This document shows, in pieces, positions 1-9,819 of a stretch of DNA of 64,000 nucleotides. Source of the stretch: Streptococcus pyogenes. GTDB taxonomy: Bacteria > Bacillota > Bacilli > Lactobacillales > Streptococcaceae. Location: positions 930,001 through 994,000 of the forward strand of contig NZ_LN831034.1 in assembly GCF_002055535.1 (NCBI RefSeq), given 5' to 3'. The notes under the pieces were generated by a model. The model saw only the letters and a program-made list of their open reading frames with translations. It did no database searches and had not been told where the DNA came from. Made by a program: the position numbers and the translations under genes. Each line of letters starts with the position of its first letter. Positions within the stretch are counted from its first letter, which is position 1.

Positions 1-294
1 CAAAATGTTTATGATTTGGCGCGTGTGGTGGATGAGCTAAATGTTCCTGTCATGGCTTTTGGTTTGAAAAATGATTTCCAAAACAATCTTTTTGAAGGTT
101 CAAAACATTTGCTATTATTGGCCGATAAGATTGATGAAATCAAAACAATTTGCCAATACTGTAGTAAGAAAGCAACCATGGTTTTAAGGACAGAAAACGG
201 AAAACCTGTCTATGAAGGTGATCAGATACAAATTGGTGGTAATGAAACATATATCCCAGTTTGTCGAAAACATTATTTTAATCCAGATATTTAA
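1..294 (+). CDS. tdk: Thymidine kinase, C-terminal part (cut by window edge)
   Basis: This is the C-terminal 97 residues of type II thymidine kinase, which phosphorylates thymidine to dTMP in the salvage pathway. The reading frame is open through base 1, so the gene starts outside the window. The segment contains the [10 protein letters not shown] stretch of the kinase core. It also has a C-x2-C near residue 57 of the fragment and a C-x2-H near the end, which together form the structural zinc site of Gram-positive and human-type TK. Just 34 bases separate it from prfA, and the tdk-prfA-prmC order is typical of streptococci. Identification is firm; only the missing N-terminus limits it. Confidence 0.93.
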   Translation, partial: QNVYDLARVVDELNVPVMAFGLKNDFQNNLFEGSKHLLLLADKIDEIKTICQYCSKKATMVLRTENGKPVYEGDQIQIGGNETYIPVCRKHYFNPDI

Positions 295-328
295 AAGGTA
301 ATCGGTTTTAAAGGAGATACAAAGAAAA

Positions 329-1408
329 ATGAATATTTATGATCAATTGCAGGCAGTTGAAGATCGTTATGAAGAGTTAGGTGAGTTACTTAGTGATCCA
401 GATGTTGTTTCAGATACAAAGCGATTTATGGAATTATCACGTGAAGAAGCTAATACTCGAGAAACTGTCACAGCTTATAGAGAATATAAGCAAGTCATTC
501 AAACCATTTCAGATGCTGAAGAAATGATCAAAGATGCCAGTGGTGATCCTGAATTAGAAGAAATGGCTAAAGAAGAACTTAAAGAATCAAAAGCAGCTAA
601 AGAAGAGTATGAAGAAAAATTAAAAATCCTTCTATTACCTAAAGATCCTAACGATGATAAAAACATTATTTTAGAAATTCGTGGTGCTGCTGGTGGCGAT
701 GAAGCAGCGCTTTTTGCTGGTGATCTTTTAACAATGTATCAAAAATATGCTGAAACTCAAGGATGGCGTTTTGAAGTTATGGAATCATCCGTTAATGGTG
801 TTGGTGGTATTAAAGAAGTGGTTGCCATGGTTTCTGGTCAGTCAGTTTATTCTAAGCTTAAATATGAATCAGGAGCTCATCGTGTTCAACGTGTCCCAGT
901 GACAGAGAGTCAGGGTCGTGTTCATACTTCAACTGCAACTGTTTTGGTAATGCCAGAAGTTGAAGAAGTAGAATACGACATTGATCCTAAAGACCTTCGC
1001 GTCGATATTTACCACGCGTCTGGTGCTGGTGGTCAGAATGTCAATAAAGTTGCTACTGCAGTTCGTATGGTACACATTCCTACAGGAATCAAAGTTGAAA
1101 TGCAAGAAGAGCGTACTCAGCAAAAAAACCGTGATAAAGCGATGAAAATCATTCGTGCTCGTGTTGCTGACCATTTTGCGCAAATTGCTCAAGATGAACA
1201 AGATGCTGAACGTAAATCAACAGTTGGTACTGGTGATCGTTCAGAACGTATTCGTACTTATAATTTCCCGCAAAATCGTGTAACAGATCATCGTATTGGT
1301 TTGACACTTCAAAAATTAGATACTATTTTATCTGGAAAAATGGATGAAGTTATTGATGCACTCGTTATGTATGATCAGACAAAGAAATTAGAATCTCTCA
1401 ATAACTAA
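329..1408 (+). CDS. prfA: Peptide chain release factor 1
   Basis: RF1 recognises UAA and UAG stop codons on the ribosome and triggers peptide release. The 359 residues are the usual full length. The catalytic GGQ motif is at residues 234-236, within the conserved [12 protein letters not shown] block, whose Gln is the substrate of the PrmC methyltransferase encoded next. An AAAGGAGA ribosome binding site lies just before the ATG. The stop codon TAA overlaps the start of prmC by one base (TAATG), so the two are translationally coupled, matching their enzyme-substrate relationship. Confidence 0.97.
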   Translation: MNIYDQLQAVEDRYEELGELLSDPDVVSDTKRFMELSREEANTRETVTAYREYKQVIQTISDAEEMIKDASGDPELEEMAKEELKESKAAKEEYEEKLKILLLPKDPNDDKNIILEIRGAAGGDEAALFAGDLLTMYQKYAETQGWRFEVMESSVNGVGGIKEVVAMVSGQSVYSKLKYESGAHRVQRVPVTESQGRVHTSTATVLVMPEVEEVEYDIDPKDLRVDIYHASGAGGQNVNKVATAVRMVHIPTGIKVEMQEERTQQKNRDKAMKIIRARVADHFAQIAQDEQDAERKSTVGTGDRSERIRTYNFPQNRVTDHRIGLTLQKLDTILSGKMDEVIDALVMYDQTKKLESLNN

Positions 1409-2247
1409 TGAACTATGCTACATTAATCAGAACTTATGAAGATAAACTAGAACAAATAGATGAGGATCGCGAAAATCTCGCCTATGTTTTTAGAGAAATC
1501 AAAGAATGGTCAAGTCTAGATATGTTGATTCACCAAAATCAAGCTGTGACTCCTGAAGATGCTGTTCTTTTGGAACATATTTTCTGTTCTCTAAGTCAGC
1601 ATTTATCTCCTCAATATATTACAGGTAATGCTTATTTTCGTGATTTGAAGCTTGCAGTCGACAAGCGTGTATTAATTCCAAGGCCAGAAACAGAAGAATT
1701 AGTTGACATGATTTTAGCTGAAAATCTTGATGCACCGTTGAATGTTTTAGATATTGGTACAGGTAGTGGAGCGATTGCTATTTCTCTCAAAAAAGAAAGG
1801 CCTAACTGGCAAGTAACGGCATCTGATATTTCTAGAGCTGCTCTTGACTTGGCAAAAGCCAATGCTGATGCTTACCAGCTTGATATAACGTTTATTGAAT
1901 CAGATGTTTTTAGTCTCATTTCAGAAACATTTGATATTATTGTGTCAAATCCTCCCTACATATCCTACGAGGATAAGGAAGAAGTCAGTCTAAATGTTTT
2001 GCAATCAGAGCCTCATTTGGCACTTTTTGCTAAAGAAAATGGCTATGCTATTTACCGTAAGATTATTGAACAAGCTGACAATTACTTAACTAAGGAGGGG
2101 AAGCTTTACTTTGAAATTGGTTATAAGCAAGCTGAAGGTATAAAAGATATGTTACAAGCCTATTTTCCTCAAAGACATATACGAGCCGTAACGGATATAT
2201 TTGGCAAAGAAAGGATGGTGGTTGTTGATTATGGAGTATCTAGCTAG
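1408..2247 (+). CDS. prmC: Release factor glutamine N5-methyltransferase
   Basis: PrmC (HemK) is a cytoplasmic SAM-dependent enzyme that methylates the Gln of the GGQ motif in release factors. At 279 residues it is full length. The N-terminal helical release-factor-binding domain occupies roughly residues 1-85. The Rossmann SAM site contains LDIGTGSGAIAI near residue 115, and the catalytic NPPY motif is at residues 181-184. Its ATG overlaps the prfA stop, and its own end overlaps the next gene by 17 bases, so it is part of one operon. Confidence 0.95.
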   Translation: MNYATLIRTYEDKLEQIDEDRENLAYVFREIKEWSSLDMLIHQNQAVTPEDAVLLEHIFCSLSQHLSPQYITGNAYFRDLKLAVDKRVLIPRPETEELVDMILAENLDAPLNVLDIGTGSGAIAISLKKERPNWQVTASDISRAALDLAKANADAYQLDITFIESDVFSLISETFDIIVSNPPYISYEDKEEVSLNVLQSEPHLALFAKENGYAIYRKIIEQADNYLTKEGKLYFEIGYKQAEGIKDMLQAYFPQRHIRAVTDIFGKERMVVVDYGVSS

Positions 2248-2821
2248 TATCATTGAATCAGGTGATGCCCTTGTTTTACCAACAGAAACGGTTTATGGTC
2301 TTTTTGCCAAGGCTTTAGATGAAAAAGCAGTAAATGCTGTTTATGACTTAAAACAAAGACCCCGAGATAAAGCAATGAACCTTAATGTGGCTGATTTTAA
2401 TAGTATCTTAGCCTTTTCAAAAGAACAGCCGAGATACCTCAAGAAATTATACCAAGCCTTTTTACCAGGTCCGTTAACGATTATTTTAAAAGCTAATGAC
2501 CAGGTTCCTTATTGGATTAATTCGGGACTTTCAACGGTTGGTTTTCGCTTACCCAGTCATCCAATTACCGCAGCTTTAATTCAAAAAACAGGCCCTTTAA
2601 TTGGTCCTTCTGCAAACTTATCTGGCAAAGCTAGTGGTCGAGTTTTTGATCATATTATGCAAGATTTTGACTTTCAAGTGTTTGGTTATGCAGATGATCC
2701 TTTTCTAACAGGTAAGGATTCAACCATCTTAGACTTATCAGGTGAGCGTGCTGTGATTTTACGTCAAGGTGCTATCACCAAAGAAGAATTATTAGCTAAC
2801 GTGCCTGAACTTCGCTTTTAA
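2231..2821 (+). CDS. Sua5/YciO/YrdC-type L-threonylcarbamoyladenylate synthase
   Basis: This 196-residue protein belongs to the YrdC/Sua5 family. Members make threonylcarbamoyl-AMP for the t6A modification at position 37 of ANN-decoding tRNAs. Visible hallmarks are the PTETVYGLFAKA motif near the N-terminus, the KQRPRDKAMN block that binds substrate, and the PSANLSGKASG segment. The ATG at 2231 is chosen over an upstream in-frame ATG at 2201 because the family begins just before the PTETVYGL motif. It overlaps prmC by 17 bases, as in other streptococci. No C-terminal Sua5 extension is present, so it is the short YrdC/TsaC form. Confidence 0.88.
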   Translation: MEYLASIIESGDALVLPTETVYGLFAKALDEKAVNAVYDLKQRPRDKAMNLNVADFNSILAFSKEQPRYLKKLYQAFLPGPLTIILKANDQVPYWINSGLSTVGFRLPSHPITAALIQKTGPLIGPSANLSGKASGRVFDHIMQDFDFQVFGYADDPFLTGKDSTILDLSGERAVILRQGAITKEELLANVPELRF

Positions 2822-2838
2822 GAGAGGAGCCGCTTGGA

Positions 2839-3291
2839 ATGTTGAGACCATTAAGTAAAACGGACTGTCCTATGCTACAAGAAATTAATGCCAAAGCCCT
2901 TGGCTATTTAGTTTCGCTTGACTTGTTAGAAAGGCAATATGAACGATTGATTGAGGATTGCCATCACTATTTTTTAGCTTATGCCGACAAGGATACCAAT
3001 CAATTATTAGGCTATGTTCACGCTGAACGGTATGAAACCCTTTATGCTTCTGATGGTCTTAATCTCTTGGGCTTGGCTGTTTTACCAGCCTATCAGAGAA
3101 GGGGAATTGGGAGTGCCTTACTAAGGGCCCTGGAATCCCAAGCTAGGCAGGAAGGCATTGCCTTTATTCGCCTCAATTCTGCCAGTCATCGTAAAGAAGC
3201 GCATGCTTTTTACCGAAACCTCGACTATGCAGATGATAAAACACAATTACGATTCATCAAAAACTTACAAGGAGATGACAATGATTTTTGA
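2839..3291 (+). CDS. GNAT-family N-acetyltransferase
   Basis: This is a 150-residue single GNAT domain protein. Motif A for acetyl-CoA binding is clear as [17 protein letters not shown] at about residues 81-97, with the usual C-terminal HAFYRNLDY signature. The substrate cannot be read from sequence. An AGAGAGGAG site precedes the ATG, and the gene overlaps the glyA start by 11 bases. It is therefore probably co-translated with glyA, although a functional link to serine/glycine metabolism is only guesswork. Confidence 0.8.
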   Translation: MLRPLSKTDCPMLQEINAKALGYLVSLDLLERQYERLIEDCHHYFLAYADKDTNQLLGYVHAERYETLYASDGLNLLGLAVLPAYQRRGIGSALLRALESQARQEGIAFIRLNSASHRKEAHAFYRNLDYADDKTQLRFIKNLQGDDNDF

Positions 3292-4537
3292 TAAAGGTAA
3301 TGTTGAAGACTTTGATAAAGAGCTTTGGGATGCCATTCATGCTGAAGAAGAAAGACAAGAACATCATATCGAATTGATTGCATCTGAAAACATGGTTTCA
3401 AAAGCTGTCATGGCAGCTCAAGGTTCTGTTTTAACCAATAAGTATGCAGAAGGCTATCCAGGTAATCGCTATTATGGTGGAACAGAATGTGTGGATATTG
3501 TCGAAACGCTTGCTATTGAACGTGCTAAGAAACTTTTCGGTGCCGCATTTGCCAATGTTCAAGCCCATTCCGGAAGTCAAGCCAATGCAGCAGCTTATAT
3601 GGCCTTGATTGAGGCTGGTGACACCGTATTAGGAATGGATTTGGCTGCAGGTGGTCATCTCACGCATGGCTCTCCAGTAAATTTTTCTGGAAAAACCTAC
3701 CATTTTGTGGGTTACTCAGTAGATACTGATACTGAAATGTTAAATTATGAGGCGATTTTAGAACAAGCAAAGGCGGTCCAACCAAAGCTTATCGTTGCAG
3801 GGGCTTCGGCCTACTCTAGAAGCATTGATTTTGAAAAGTTTCGTGCCATTGCTGATCACGTAGGTGCTTACTTAATGGTGGACATGGCTCACATCGCTGG
3901 CCTTGTAGCAGCAGGTGTGCACCCGAGTCCTGTCCCTTATGCGCATATTGTGACATCAACAACCCATAAAACCTTACGTGGTCCTCGTGGAGGCTTGATA
4001 TTAACCAATGACGAAGCTCTTGCTAAAAAGATTAATTCGGCCGTTTTCCCTGGTTTACAAGGAGGACCTCTGGAACACGTGATTGCTGCCAAAGCGGTTG
4101 CCTTCAAAGAAGCCTTGGATCCAGCCTTTAAAGACTATGCACAAGCTATTATTGATAATACTGCGGCTATGGCAGCAGTTTTTGCACAAGATGATCGTTT
4201 CCGTCTGATCTCAGGTGGTACAGATAATCATGTCTTTTTAGTAGATGTCACTAAGGTTATTGCTAATGGTAAACTAGCGCAAAATCTTCTGGATGAGGTT
4301 AATATTACCCTTAATAAAAATGCCATTCCTTTTGAAACCTTGTCGCCATTTAAAACCTCAGGTATTCGCATTGGTTGTGCTGCCATAACCAGCCGTGGTA
4401 TGGGTGTTAAAGAGAGTCAGACCATTGCCCGTCTTATCATCAAAGCCTTGGTTAATCATGATCAAGAAACTATTCTTGAAGAAGTCCGTCAGGAAGTGCG
4501 TCAGTTAACCGATGCCTTCCCACTCTATAAAAAGTAA
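3281..4537 (+). CDS. glyA: Serine hydroxymethyltransferase
   Basis: GlyA is a PLP enzyme that converts serine and tetrahydrofolate to glycine and 5,10-methylene-THF, the main source of one-carbon units. With the ATG at 3281 (AAGGAGATGACA ribosome binding site) the protein has 418 residues, the normal length. A longer in-frame reading from 3158 would just cover the acetyltransferase gene in another frame. The PLP lysine is K230 in the [13 protein letters not shown] motif. The N-terminal LIASENMVS block binds substrate. The fhs gene at the far end of this window acts on the same folate pool. Confidence 0.96.
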   Translation: MIFDKGNVEDFDKELWDAIHAEEERQEHHIELIASENMVSKAVMAAQGSVLTNKYAEGYPGNRYYGGTECVDIVETLAIERAKKLFGAAFANVQAHSGSQANAAAYMALIEAGDTVLGMDLAAGGHLTHGSPVNFSGKTYHFVGYSVDTDTEMLNYEAILEQAKAVQPKLIVAGASAYSRSIDFEKFRAIADHVGAYLMVDMAHIAGLVAAGVHPSPVPYAHIVTSTTHKTLRGPRGGLILTNDEALAKKINSAVFPGLQGGPLEHVIAAKAVAFKEALDPAFKDYAQAIIDNTAAMAAVFAQDDRFRLISGGTDNHVFLVDVTKVIANGKLAQNLLDEVNITLNKNAIPFETLSPFKTSGIRIGCAAITSRGMGVKESQTIARLIIKALVNHDQETILEEVRQEVRQLTDAFPLYKK

Positions 4538-4543
4538 GGAATC

Positions 4544-5521
4544 ATGTTAGATAGTTATATAAAACGTATTGTCATTCATCAATTTTCTCCCAATGACACT
4601 GAGTTACTGTTATCAGATCGTTTAGTGAGCATTACACCGCGAATTGATGAATATTTCCGAAAAAAATTGGCCAAAGTGTTCTCGGACGAAGCCAAACGTG
4701 GTCAGTTTGAGGCTAATAATACCTTTTTTACAACCATTGGTGATGATTTGTTGGAAACGTCTGTTACCATTGCCCAGTTATGGAAGGAAGCCTTTGTTAT
4801 TTCAGAGGATCAAAAAACCAATGACTTAGTCTTTGTTCAGTTTGATAAGGATGGCGAACCCTTTTTTGCTTTCTTGCGAATTGCTTTGAAAGAACAGTTT
4901 GCTCACCTTTCTGACAATTATGAACATCCATTTACGGTGACGCAGAATAATCTGCCGAGTCCCACCCAGACACCAGATGAAGCACTAGTCATTAATCTCA
5001 AATCTGGTCAGTACTACTTGATTGAAAAGCGTGTGAAGCATAATGGCAGTTTTGCTAATTATTTTTCAGAACACCTCTTGAAAGTTACACCTGAGCAATC
5101 TGTTAAAAAGTCTATCAAAATGATAGAACAAACCGCTCAAAAAATTGCAGAGCATTTTAATCAAGATGATTTTACTTTTCAGTCAAAGATGAAATCCACT
5201 CTTTTTAAGCAGTTAGAAGCAGACGACGTTTTATCACCAGAAAAATTAGCTGACCAACTCTTTGATGATAATTTAACAGCCCGTTTAACCTTTGTGGATC
5301 AAGTCAAAGATGTCATTCCAGAACCTATAAAAATTAGCGATATTGAACATTCTAGACAGATAAAAAAACTAGAAAATCAAAAGCTATCGTTATCAAACGG
5401 GATAGAATTAACAGTACCAAATGCCATTTATCAGGATGCTGAAGCGGTTGAATTTTTGTTAAATGATGATGGGACTTATTCAATCTTGATTAAAAATATA
5501 GAGGATATTAAAACCAAATAG
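4544..5521 (+). CDS. Nucleoid-associated protein (NdpA/YejK family)
   Basis: The 325-residue product matches the 37-kDa nucleoid-associated protein family. Supporting blocks are the N-terminal IKRIVIHQFSPND segment, an FFTTIGDD segment, and a central region with TPDEALVINLKSGQYYLIEKRVKHN. Members are soluble and associate with the nucleoid; their molecular role in Firmicutes is not well defined. The start lies 6 bases after glyA, and the stop TAG abuts the next ATG directly, so the gene sits inside a tightly packed operon. No catalytic motif is evident. Confidence 0.78.
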   Translation: MLDSYIKRIVIHQFSPNDTELLLSDRLVSITPRIDEYFRKKLAKVFSDEAKRGQFEANNTFFTTIGDDLLETSVTIAQLWKEAFVISEDQKTNDLVFVQFDKDGEPFFAFLRIALKEQFAHLSDNYEHPFTVTQNNLPSPTQTPDEALVINLKSGQYYLIEKRVKHNGSFANYFSEHLLKVTPEQSVKKSIKMIEQTAQKIAEHFNQDDFTFQSKMKSTLFKQLEADDVLSPEKLADQLFDDNLTARLTFVDQVKDVIPEPIKISDIEHSRQIKKLENQKLSLSNGIELTVPNAIYQDAEAVEFLLNDDGTYSILIKNIEDIKTK

Positions 5522-6121
5522 ATGTTTAGACTTTTAAAGCGTGCCTGCAGTTTTCTTCTTCTTTTTGTCATTTATCAATCCTTTGTTATTCATCACAATG
5601 TTCAACGTGTTTTGGCATATAAGCCTATGGTTGAGAAAACATTAGCAGAAAATGATACAAAGGCAAATGTAGACTTAGTCTTAGCTATGATATACACCGA
5701 GACAAAAGGAGGAGAAGCAGATGTCATGCAATCCAGTGAAAGCAGTTCAGGACAAAAAAACTCGATTACAGATAGTCAGGCCAGTATTGAGCACGGGGTG
5801 AATTTACTGTCTCATAATCTTGCTCTAGCTGAGGAAGCAGGAGTAGATTCTTGGACGGCTGTTCAGGCCTATAATTTTGGAACAGCTTATATTGATTATA
5901 TTGCTGAACATGGAGGTCAAAATACCGTTGATTTAGCGACTACCTATTCCAAAACCGTTGTGGCGCCAAGCCTAGGCAACACTAGTGGTCAAACCTATTT
6001 TTATTACCACCCCCTCGCCTTGATTTCTGGAGGTAAGCTTTATAAGAATGGCGGCAATATCTATTACTCACGAGAAGTTCATTTCAATCTTTATTTAATT
6101 GAACTGATGAGCCTTTTTTAG
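5522..6121 (+). CDS. PvaA-like lysozyme-fold cell-surface protein
   Basis: This 199-residue protein has an N-terminal membrane or signal segment (about residues 8-22, rich in Phe and Leu after RLLKRA). A soluble-lytic-transglycosylase/lysozyme-like domain of the CwlT type follows. It resembles the streptococcal protein known as pneumococcal vaccine antigen A. The likely catalytic glutamate is in AMIYTETKGG near residue 60, and the QAYNFG segment is typical of the fold. It probably cuts glycan strands outside the membrane, perhaps as a remodelling enzyme. The ATG follows the upstream stop with no gap, suggesting coupling; the ribosome binding site is weak. Confidence 0.75.
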   Translation: MFRLLKRACSFLLLFVIYQSFVIHHNVQRVLAYKPMVEKTLAENDTKANVDLVLAMIYTETKGGEADVMQSSESSSGQKNSITDSQASIEHGVNLLSHNLALAEEAGVDSWTAVQAYNFGTAYIDYIAEHGGQNTVDLATTYSKTVVAPSLGNTSGQTYFYYHPLALISGGKLYKNGGNIYYSREVHFNLYLIELMSLF

Positions 6122-6130
6122 AAAGTTATC

Positions 6131-7855
6131 ATGAAACGATTACGTCCATATGTGAAAGGGTACCTAAAAGAAAGTATCTTAGGTCCTCTTTTTAAATTAT
6201 TAGAAGCTTTATTTGAATTATTAGTCCCTTTGTTAATTGCTAACATGATTGATATATCGATTAGTCAACACAACAGCCAGGGAATTTTGAGGGTTGTTTT
6301 AACATTATTTGGTTTAGCAACCATTGGCTTATTGCTTTCCGTTACAGCCCAGTATTTTTCTTCGAAAGCAGCTGTTGGTTTTACAAGACAAATGACAGAT
6401 GACTTGTTTAAAAAAATCATGTTTTTGAGCAAGGAGGACCAAGACCATCTTGGTTATGCTAGTCTGTTATCACGATTGACCAGTGATAGTTTTCAAATTC
6501 AAACTGGTATCAATCAATTTTTGCGTCTTTTTCTAAGGGCCCCTATTATCGTATGTGGTGCTATGGTAATGGCTTATTGGATTAGTCCAAGTCTAACCCT
6601 ATGGTTTGTGATGATGGTGATTGTCTTACTAACACTTGTTTTTGTTATGTCACATTTATTAGGTCCCCTTTATCTCTTAATCCGCCGAGAAACAGATCAC
6701 TTGGTTCGTTTGACTAGCCAACAGTTACAAGGAATCCGAGTAATTAAGGCTTTTAATCAAACCCAAAAAGAACTCCAAGCATTTAAGCAGCAAAATATGC
6801 TCTTAAGTCGCCACCAATATCAAGCTGCTACCCTAGCCAATGTCTTGAATCCTATGACTTTTTTAGTGGTCAATCTTACCCTGTTAATCTTGATTTGGCA
6901 AGGAAGTTGGCAAGTAGCTCATAGATCGCTTAGTCAGGGCATGTTGGTTGCTTTAATTAATTACCTCTTGCAGATTTTGGCAGAACTTTTGAAAATGACC
7001 ATGTTGATGGGAACCATCAATCAAAGTGTAACAGCCGCAAAACGGATTAATCAGGTGTTTGTTTTAGCTGATGAAGCGCCTTTGCCCTTACTTAAAGATG
7101 GTCCTATTTCAACTCATCTGTTGACCATCCGGCACTTGACCTTTACTTATCCAGGAGCAGCAGAGCCAAGTCTGTATGATATTCAGTTAAGTGCTGATCA
7201 GGGAGAATGGATTGGCATCATTGGTGGTACTGGAGCAGGCAAAACGACTTTGATTGACTTGATCTGCCAAACTTATTCACAATATAGTGGTGAGATTAGT
7301 CTTAATTGGCAAGGAGAAGTGCCAAAAACACTAACCGAGTGGCGAAATGTGATTGCTCTTGTTCCTCAAAAAGCTCAATTATTTAAAGGAACGATTAGAA
7401 GTAACCTCCTACTGGGACAATCAATGCCTATTAGTGATGAGGAACTGTGGCGGGCTCTTGAATTGGCTCAAGCAAAAGAGTTTGTCGCTGCCTTACCAGA
7501 ACAATTAGAGGCACCTGTTGAAGCCTTCGGCCGTCATTTTTCAGGAGGGCAACGGCAACGTCTAGCTATTGCCAGAGCACTTCTGAAGCCAAAACCCATT
7601 TTGATTTTGGATGATGCCAGTTCCGCCTTAGACAATGAGACTCGAGGACGACTTTTTAAAGCTCTAAAAGAAGAGTTATCAGATGTTTTAGTGATTCTAG
7701 TCACGCAATCTATTAAGAATTTGCAGTTTGCTGATAAGATTTTAGTGTTGGAACAGGGCCATCAATTGGATTTTGCCAGTCATGACCAGTTAAAAGTAAG
7801 CAATGCACTTTATCAAGAAATGCTAGCGCTTTACGTGAAGGGGGAGCAAAAATGA
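6131..7855 (+). CDS. ABC exporter half-transporter with degenerate catalytic site (subunit 1)
   Basis: The 574-residue type IV ABC exporter half has six predicted membrane helices (about residues 15-290) followed by an ATPase domain. Walker A is GGTGAGKT near residue 364 and the signature is FSGGQRQR near 470. Walker B reads LILDDASSALD, with Asp in place of the catalytic Glu. The H-loop reads LVTQSIKN, with Gln where His is expected. This pattern marks the degenerate half of a heterodimeric exporter, as in TM287/288 and LmrC-type pairs. It overlaps its partner by 4 bases. The substrate (drug, lipid or peptide) cannot be inferred. Confidence 0.88.
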   Translation: MKRLRPYVKGYLKESILGPLFKLLEALFELLVPLLIANMIDISISQHNSQGILRVVLTLFGLATIGLLLSVTAQYFSSKAAVGFTRQMTDDLFKKIMFLSKEDQDHLGYASLLSRLTSDSFQIQTGINQFLRLFLRAPIIVCGAMVMAYWISPSLTLWFVMMVIVLLTLVFVMSHLLGPLYLLIRRETDHLVRLTSQQLQGIRVIKAFNQTQKELQAFKQQNMLLSRHQYQAATLANVLNPMTFLVVNLTLLILIWQGSWQVAHRSLSQGMLVALINYLLQILAELLKMTMLMGTINQSVTAAKRINQVFVLADEAPLPLLKDGPISTHLLTIRHLTFTYPGAAEPSLYDIQLSADQGEWIGIIGGTGAGKTTLIDLICQTYSQYSGEISLNWQGEVPKTLTEWRNVIALVPQKAQLFKGTIRSNLLLGQSMPISDEELWRALELAQAKEFVAALPEQLEAPVEAFGRHFSGGQRQRLAIARALLKPKPILILDDASSALDNETRGRLFKALKEELSDVLVILVTQSIKNLQFADKILVLEQGHQLDFASHDQLKVSNALYQEMLALYVKGEQK

Positions 7856-9579
7856 TTAAAACAGATCATCACCTCCTAAAGCGAGTGCTTCAGGATTTGT
7901 TAAAAAAACCTCTACCTGTTTGTATTCTCGTGATCGCTAGTTTTGTACAAGTTGGTTTAAGTGTTTACTTGCCTGTTCTTATCGGTAAAGCCGTTGATAT
8001 GAGTTTGTCAGTCAATTCTTGGCAAACTTTAAAATGGCTGTTGGGGCAAATGTTAGTTATTATTGTGGTCAACACATTGATTCAATGGGTGATGCCTCTT
8101 GTCTATAGTCGTTTGCTATATCAATATAGCCAGCAATTGAAAGATAAGCTTTTGGAAAAAATTCATCGTCTTCCTTTTGCATATCTAGATCGTCAAACCA
8201 TTGGAGATTTGGTTAGTCGAGTGATAACCGACACTGAGCAACTGATCAATGGTCTACAAATGGTTTTTAACCAGTTTATACTTGGACTATTGACGATTCT
8301 GTGTACCATTATAGCTATGGCACAGATTGACTGGCTCATGTTAATCTTGGTTTTGGTGTTAACACCAAGCTCCCTCTTTTTAGCTCGTTTTATTGCTCAA
8401 AAGAGTTTTCATTATGCACAAGCACAGACCAAAAGCAGAGGAAATTTAGCTCAGTTTACTGAAGAAATCCTTCGTCAAGAAGGTTTGGTTCAACTGTTTA
8501 ATGCTCAAGAGCAGTCTATCTGTGATTATCATGTTTTAAATAAAACCTATTGCGAGGCTTCACAAAAAGCCATTTTTTACGCCTCAACAGTCAATCCAGC
8601 CACTCGCTTTATTAATAGTGTCATTTATGCTTTACTGGCAGGTTTAGGGGCTGTTCGTATCATGGCTGGACTTTTTTCAGTAGGTCAGCTAACCACTTTT
8701 TTAAATGTTGTTGTCCAATATACCAAACCTTTCAACGATATTTCATCTGTCTTGGCAGAGATACAGAGTTCTTTAGCTTGTGCGCAAAGGCTTTATGACC
8801 TTTTAGATATTGAAATAAAAGAGCAAGAGCACTTTCTAACATTTAAGGCATCAGCGGTTAAGGGGCAAATTGACTTTGAAGAAGTAAGTTTTTCTTATCA
8901 AAAAGACAGGCCCTTACTGAAAGATATTAATTTTTCTGTTCCTGCGGGTTCCAAGGTAGCGATTGTAGGGCCTACAGGTGCAGGTAAATCAACTTTAATC
9001 AATTTACTCATGCGCTTTTATGAACTTGATGCTGGTAGCATCAAGTTAGATAAAGTTCCTATTAAGTGTTATGCTAAGGAAGAACTTAGGTCCATTACTG
9101 GCATAGTATTGCAAGAAACCTGGTTGAAAGATGCGACTGTTCATGAGTTGATTGCTTACGGCAGTGAAGAGGCTAGCCGTGATGAAGTAGTGGCAGCAGC
9201 CAAAGCAGCTCATGCACACTTCTTTATTATGCAACTTCCTAAGACTTATGATACTTACTTAAGTGCTTCTGATGATGCTTTGTCCCAAGGGCAGCTCCAG
9301 TTATTAGCTATTGCCAGAATGTTTTTGAAAAAACCAAAAGTCTTGGTTCTAGATGAAGCCACCTCCTCTATTGATATTAGAACAGAAGCTGTTATTCAAG
9401 AGGCACTAAAAGAACTCATGAGAGGAAGGACCAGCTTTATCATTGCCCATCGTTTATCAACGATTCAATCAGCTGATTTGATTCTTGTTATGGATCAAGG
9501 TCGATTGGTTGAGTGGGGAACACATGCCAGCTTAATGTCAAAAAACGGCTGTTATGCTAGATTACAAAAGATAGAATAA
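7852..9579 (+). CDS. ABC exporter half-transporter, catalytic subunit (subunit 2)
   Basis: This 575-residue partner has six membrane helices and an ATPase domain. Walker A is GPTGAGKST near residue 373. Walker B is LVLDEATSSID with the catalytic Glu intact, and the H-loop is IIAHRLSTI with its His. The signature, however, is LSQGQ rather than LSGGQ, so the ATP site formed by its signature and subunit 1 Walker motifs would be the non-hydrolysing one. The complementary defects of the two subunits argue strongly that they form an obligate heterodimer. The start ATGA overlap gives translational coupling. The next gene, nox, has its own promoter. Confidence 0.9.
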   Translation: MIKTDHHLLKRVLQDLLKKPLPVCILVIASFVQVGLSVYLPVLIGKAVDMSLSVNSWQTLKWLLGQMLVIIVVNTLIQWVMPLVYSRLLYQYSQQLKDKLLEKIHRLPFAYLDRQTIGDLVSRVITDTEQLINGLQMVFNQFILGLLTILCTIIAMAQIDWLMLILVLVLTPSSLFLARFIAQKSFHYAQAQTKSRGNLAQFTEEILRQEGLVQLFNAQEQSICDYHVLNKTYCEASQKAIFYASTVNPATRFINSVIYALLAGLGAVRIMAGLFSVGQLTTFLNVVVQYTKPFNDISSVLAEIQSSLACAQRLYDLLDIEIKEQEHFLTFKASAVKGQIDFEEVSFSYQKDRPLLKDINFSVPAGSKVAIVGPTGAGKSTLINLLMRFYELDAGSIKLDKVPIKCYAKEELRSITGIVLQETWLKDATVHELIAYGSEEASRDEVVAAAKAAHAHFFIMQLPKTYDTYLSASDDALSQGQLQLLAIARMFLKKPKVLVLDEATSSIDIRTEAVIQEALKELMRGRTSFIIAHRLSTIQSADLILVMDQGRLVEWGTHASLMSKNGCYARLQKIE

Positions 9580-9751
9580 AGTTCGTCTTTTAACAAAGGT
9601 TAACTTTTTAAGCCTTCCTAAAGTTAGTTAATTAACAAACTTTAAGCTGTTATATAAAAAAATAACAGCGAAAAAGCGGACGATCTTTTTTTATAAGTGA
9701 GAAAAAACAGTTGACTAAAGAAGAAATAACTCAAAAAAGTGAGCAATATAT

Positions 9752-9780
9752 TTGGAAGCGTTTTTTGACTGTGGTATAAT
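9752..9780 (+). promoter_or_regulatory. nox promoter with extended -10
   Basis: A TTGGAA -35 box and a TATAAT -10 box are 17 bases apart, with a TGG extension before the -10. The -35 region overlaps TGGAAGCGTTTTTT, which is a partial match to the CcpA cre consensus. The promoter lies 40 bases before the nox ATG. Confidence 0.75.
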
Positions 9781-9819
9781 AGAGCCCTATATAATATTGT
9801 GAAATGAGGAACAAAATAT

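Noticed and set aside
3158-3280. Upstream extension of the glyA frame
   Set aside because: It overlaps the acetyltransferase gene in another frame; GlyA's normal 418-residue length and ribosome binding site point to 3281.
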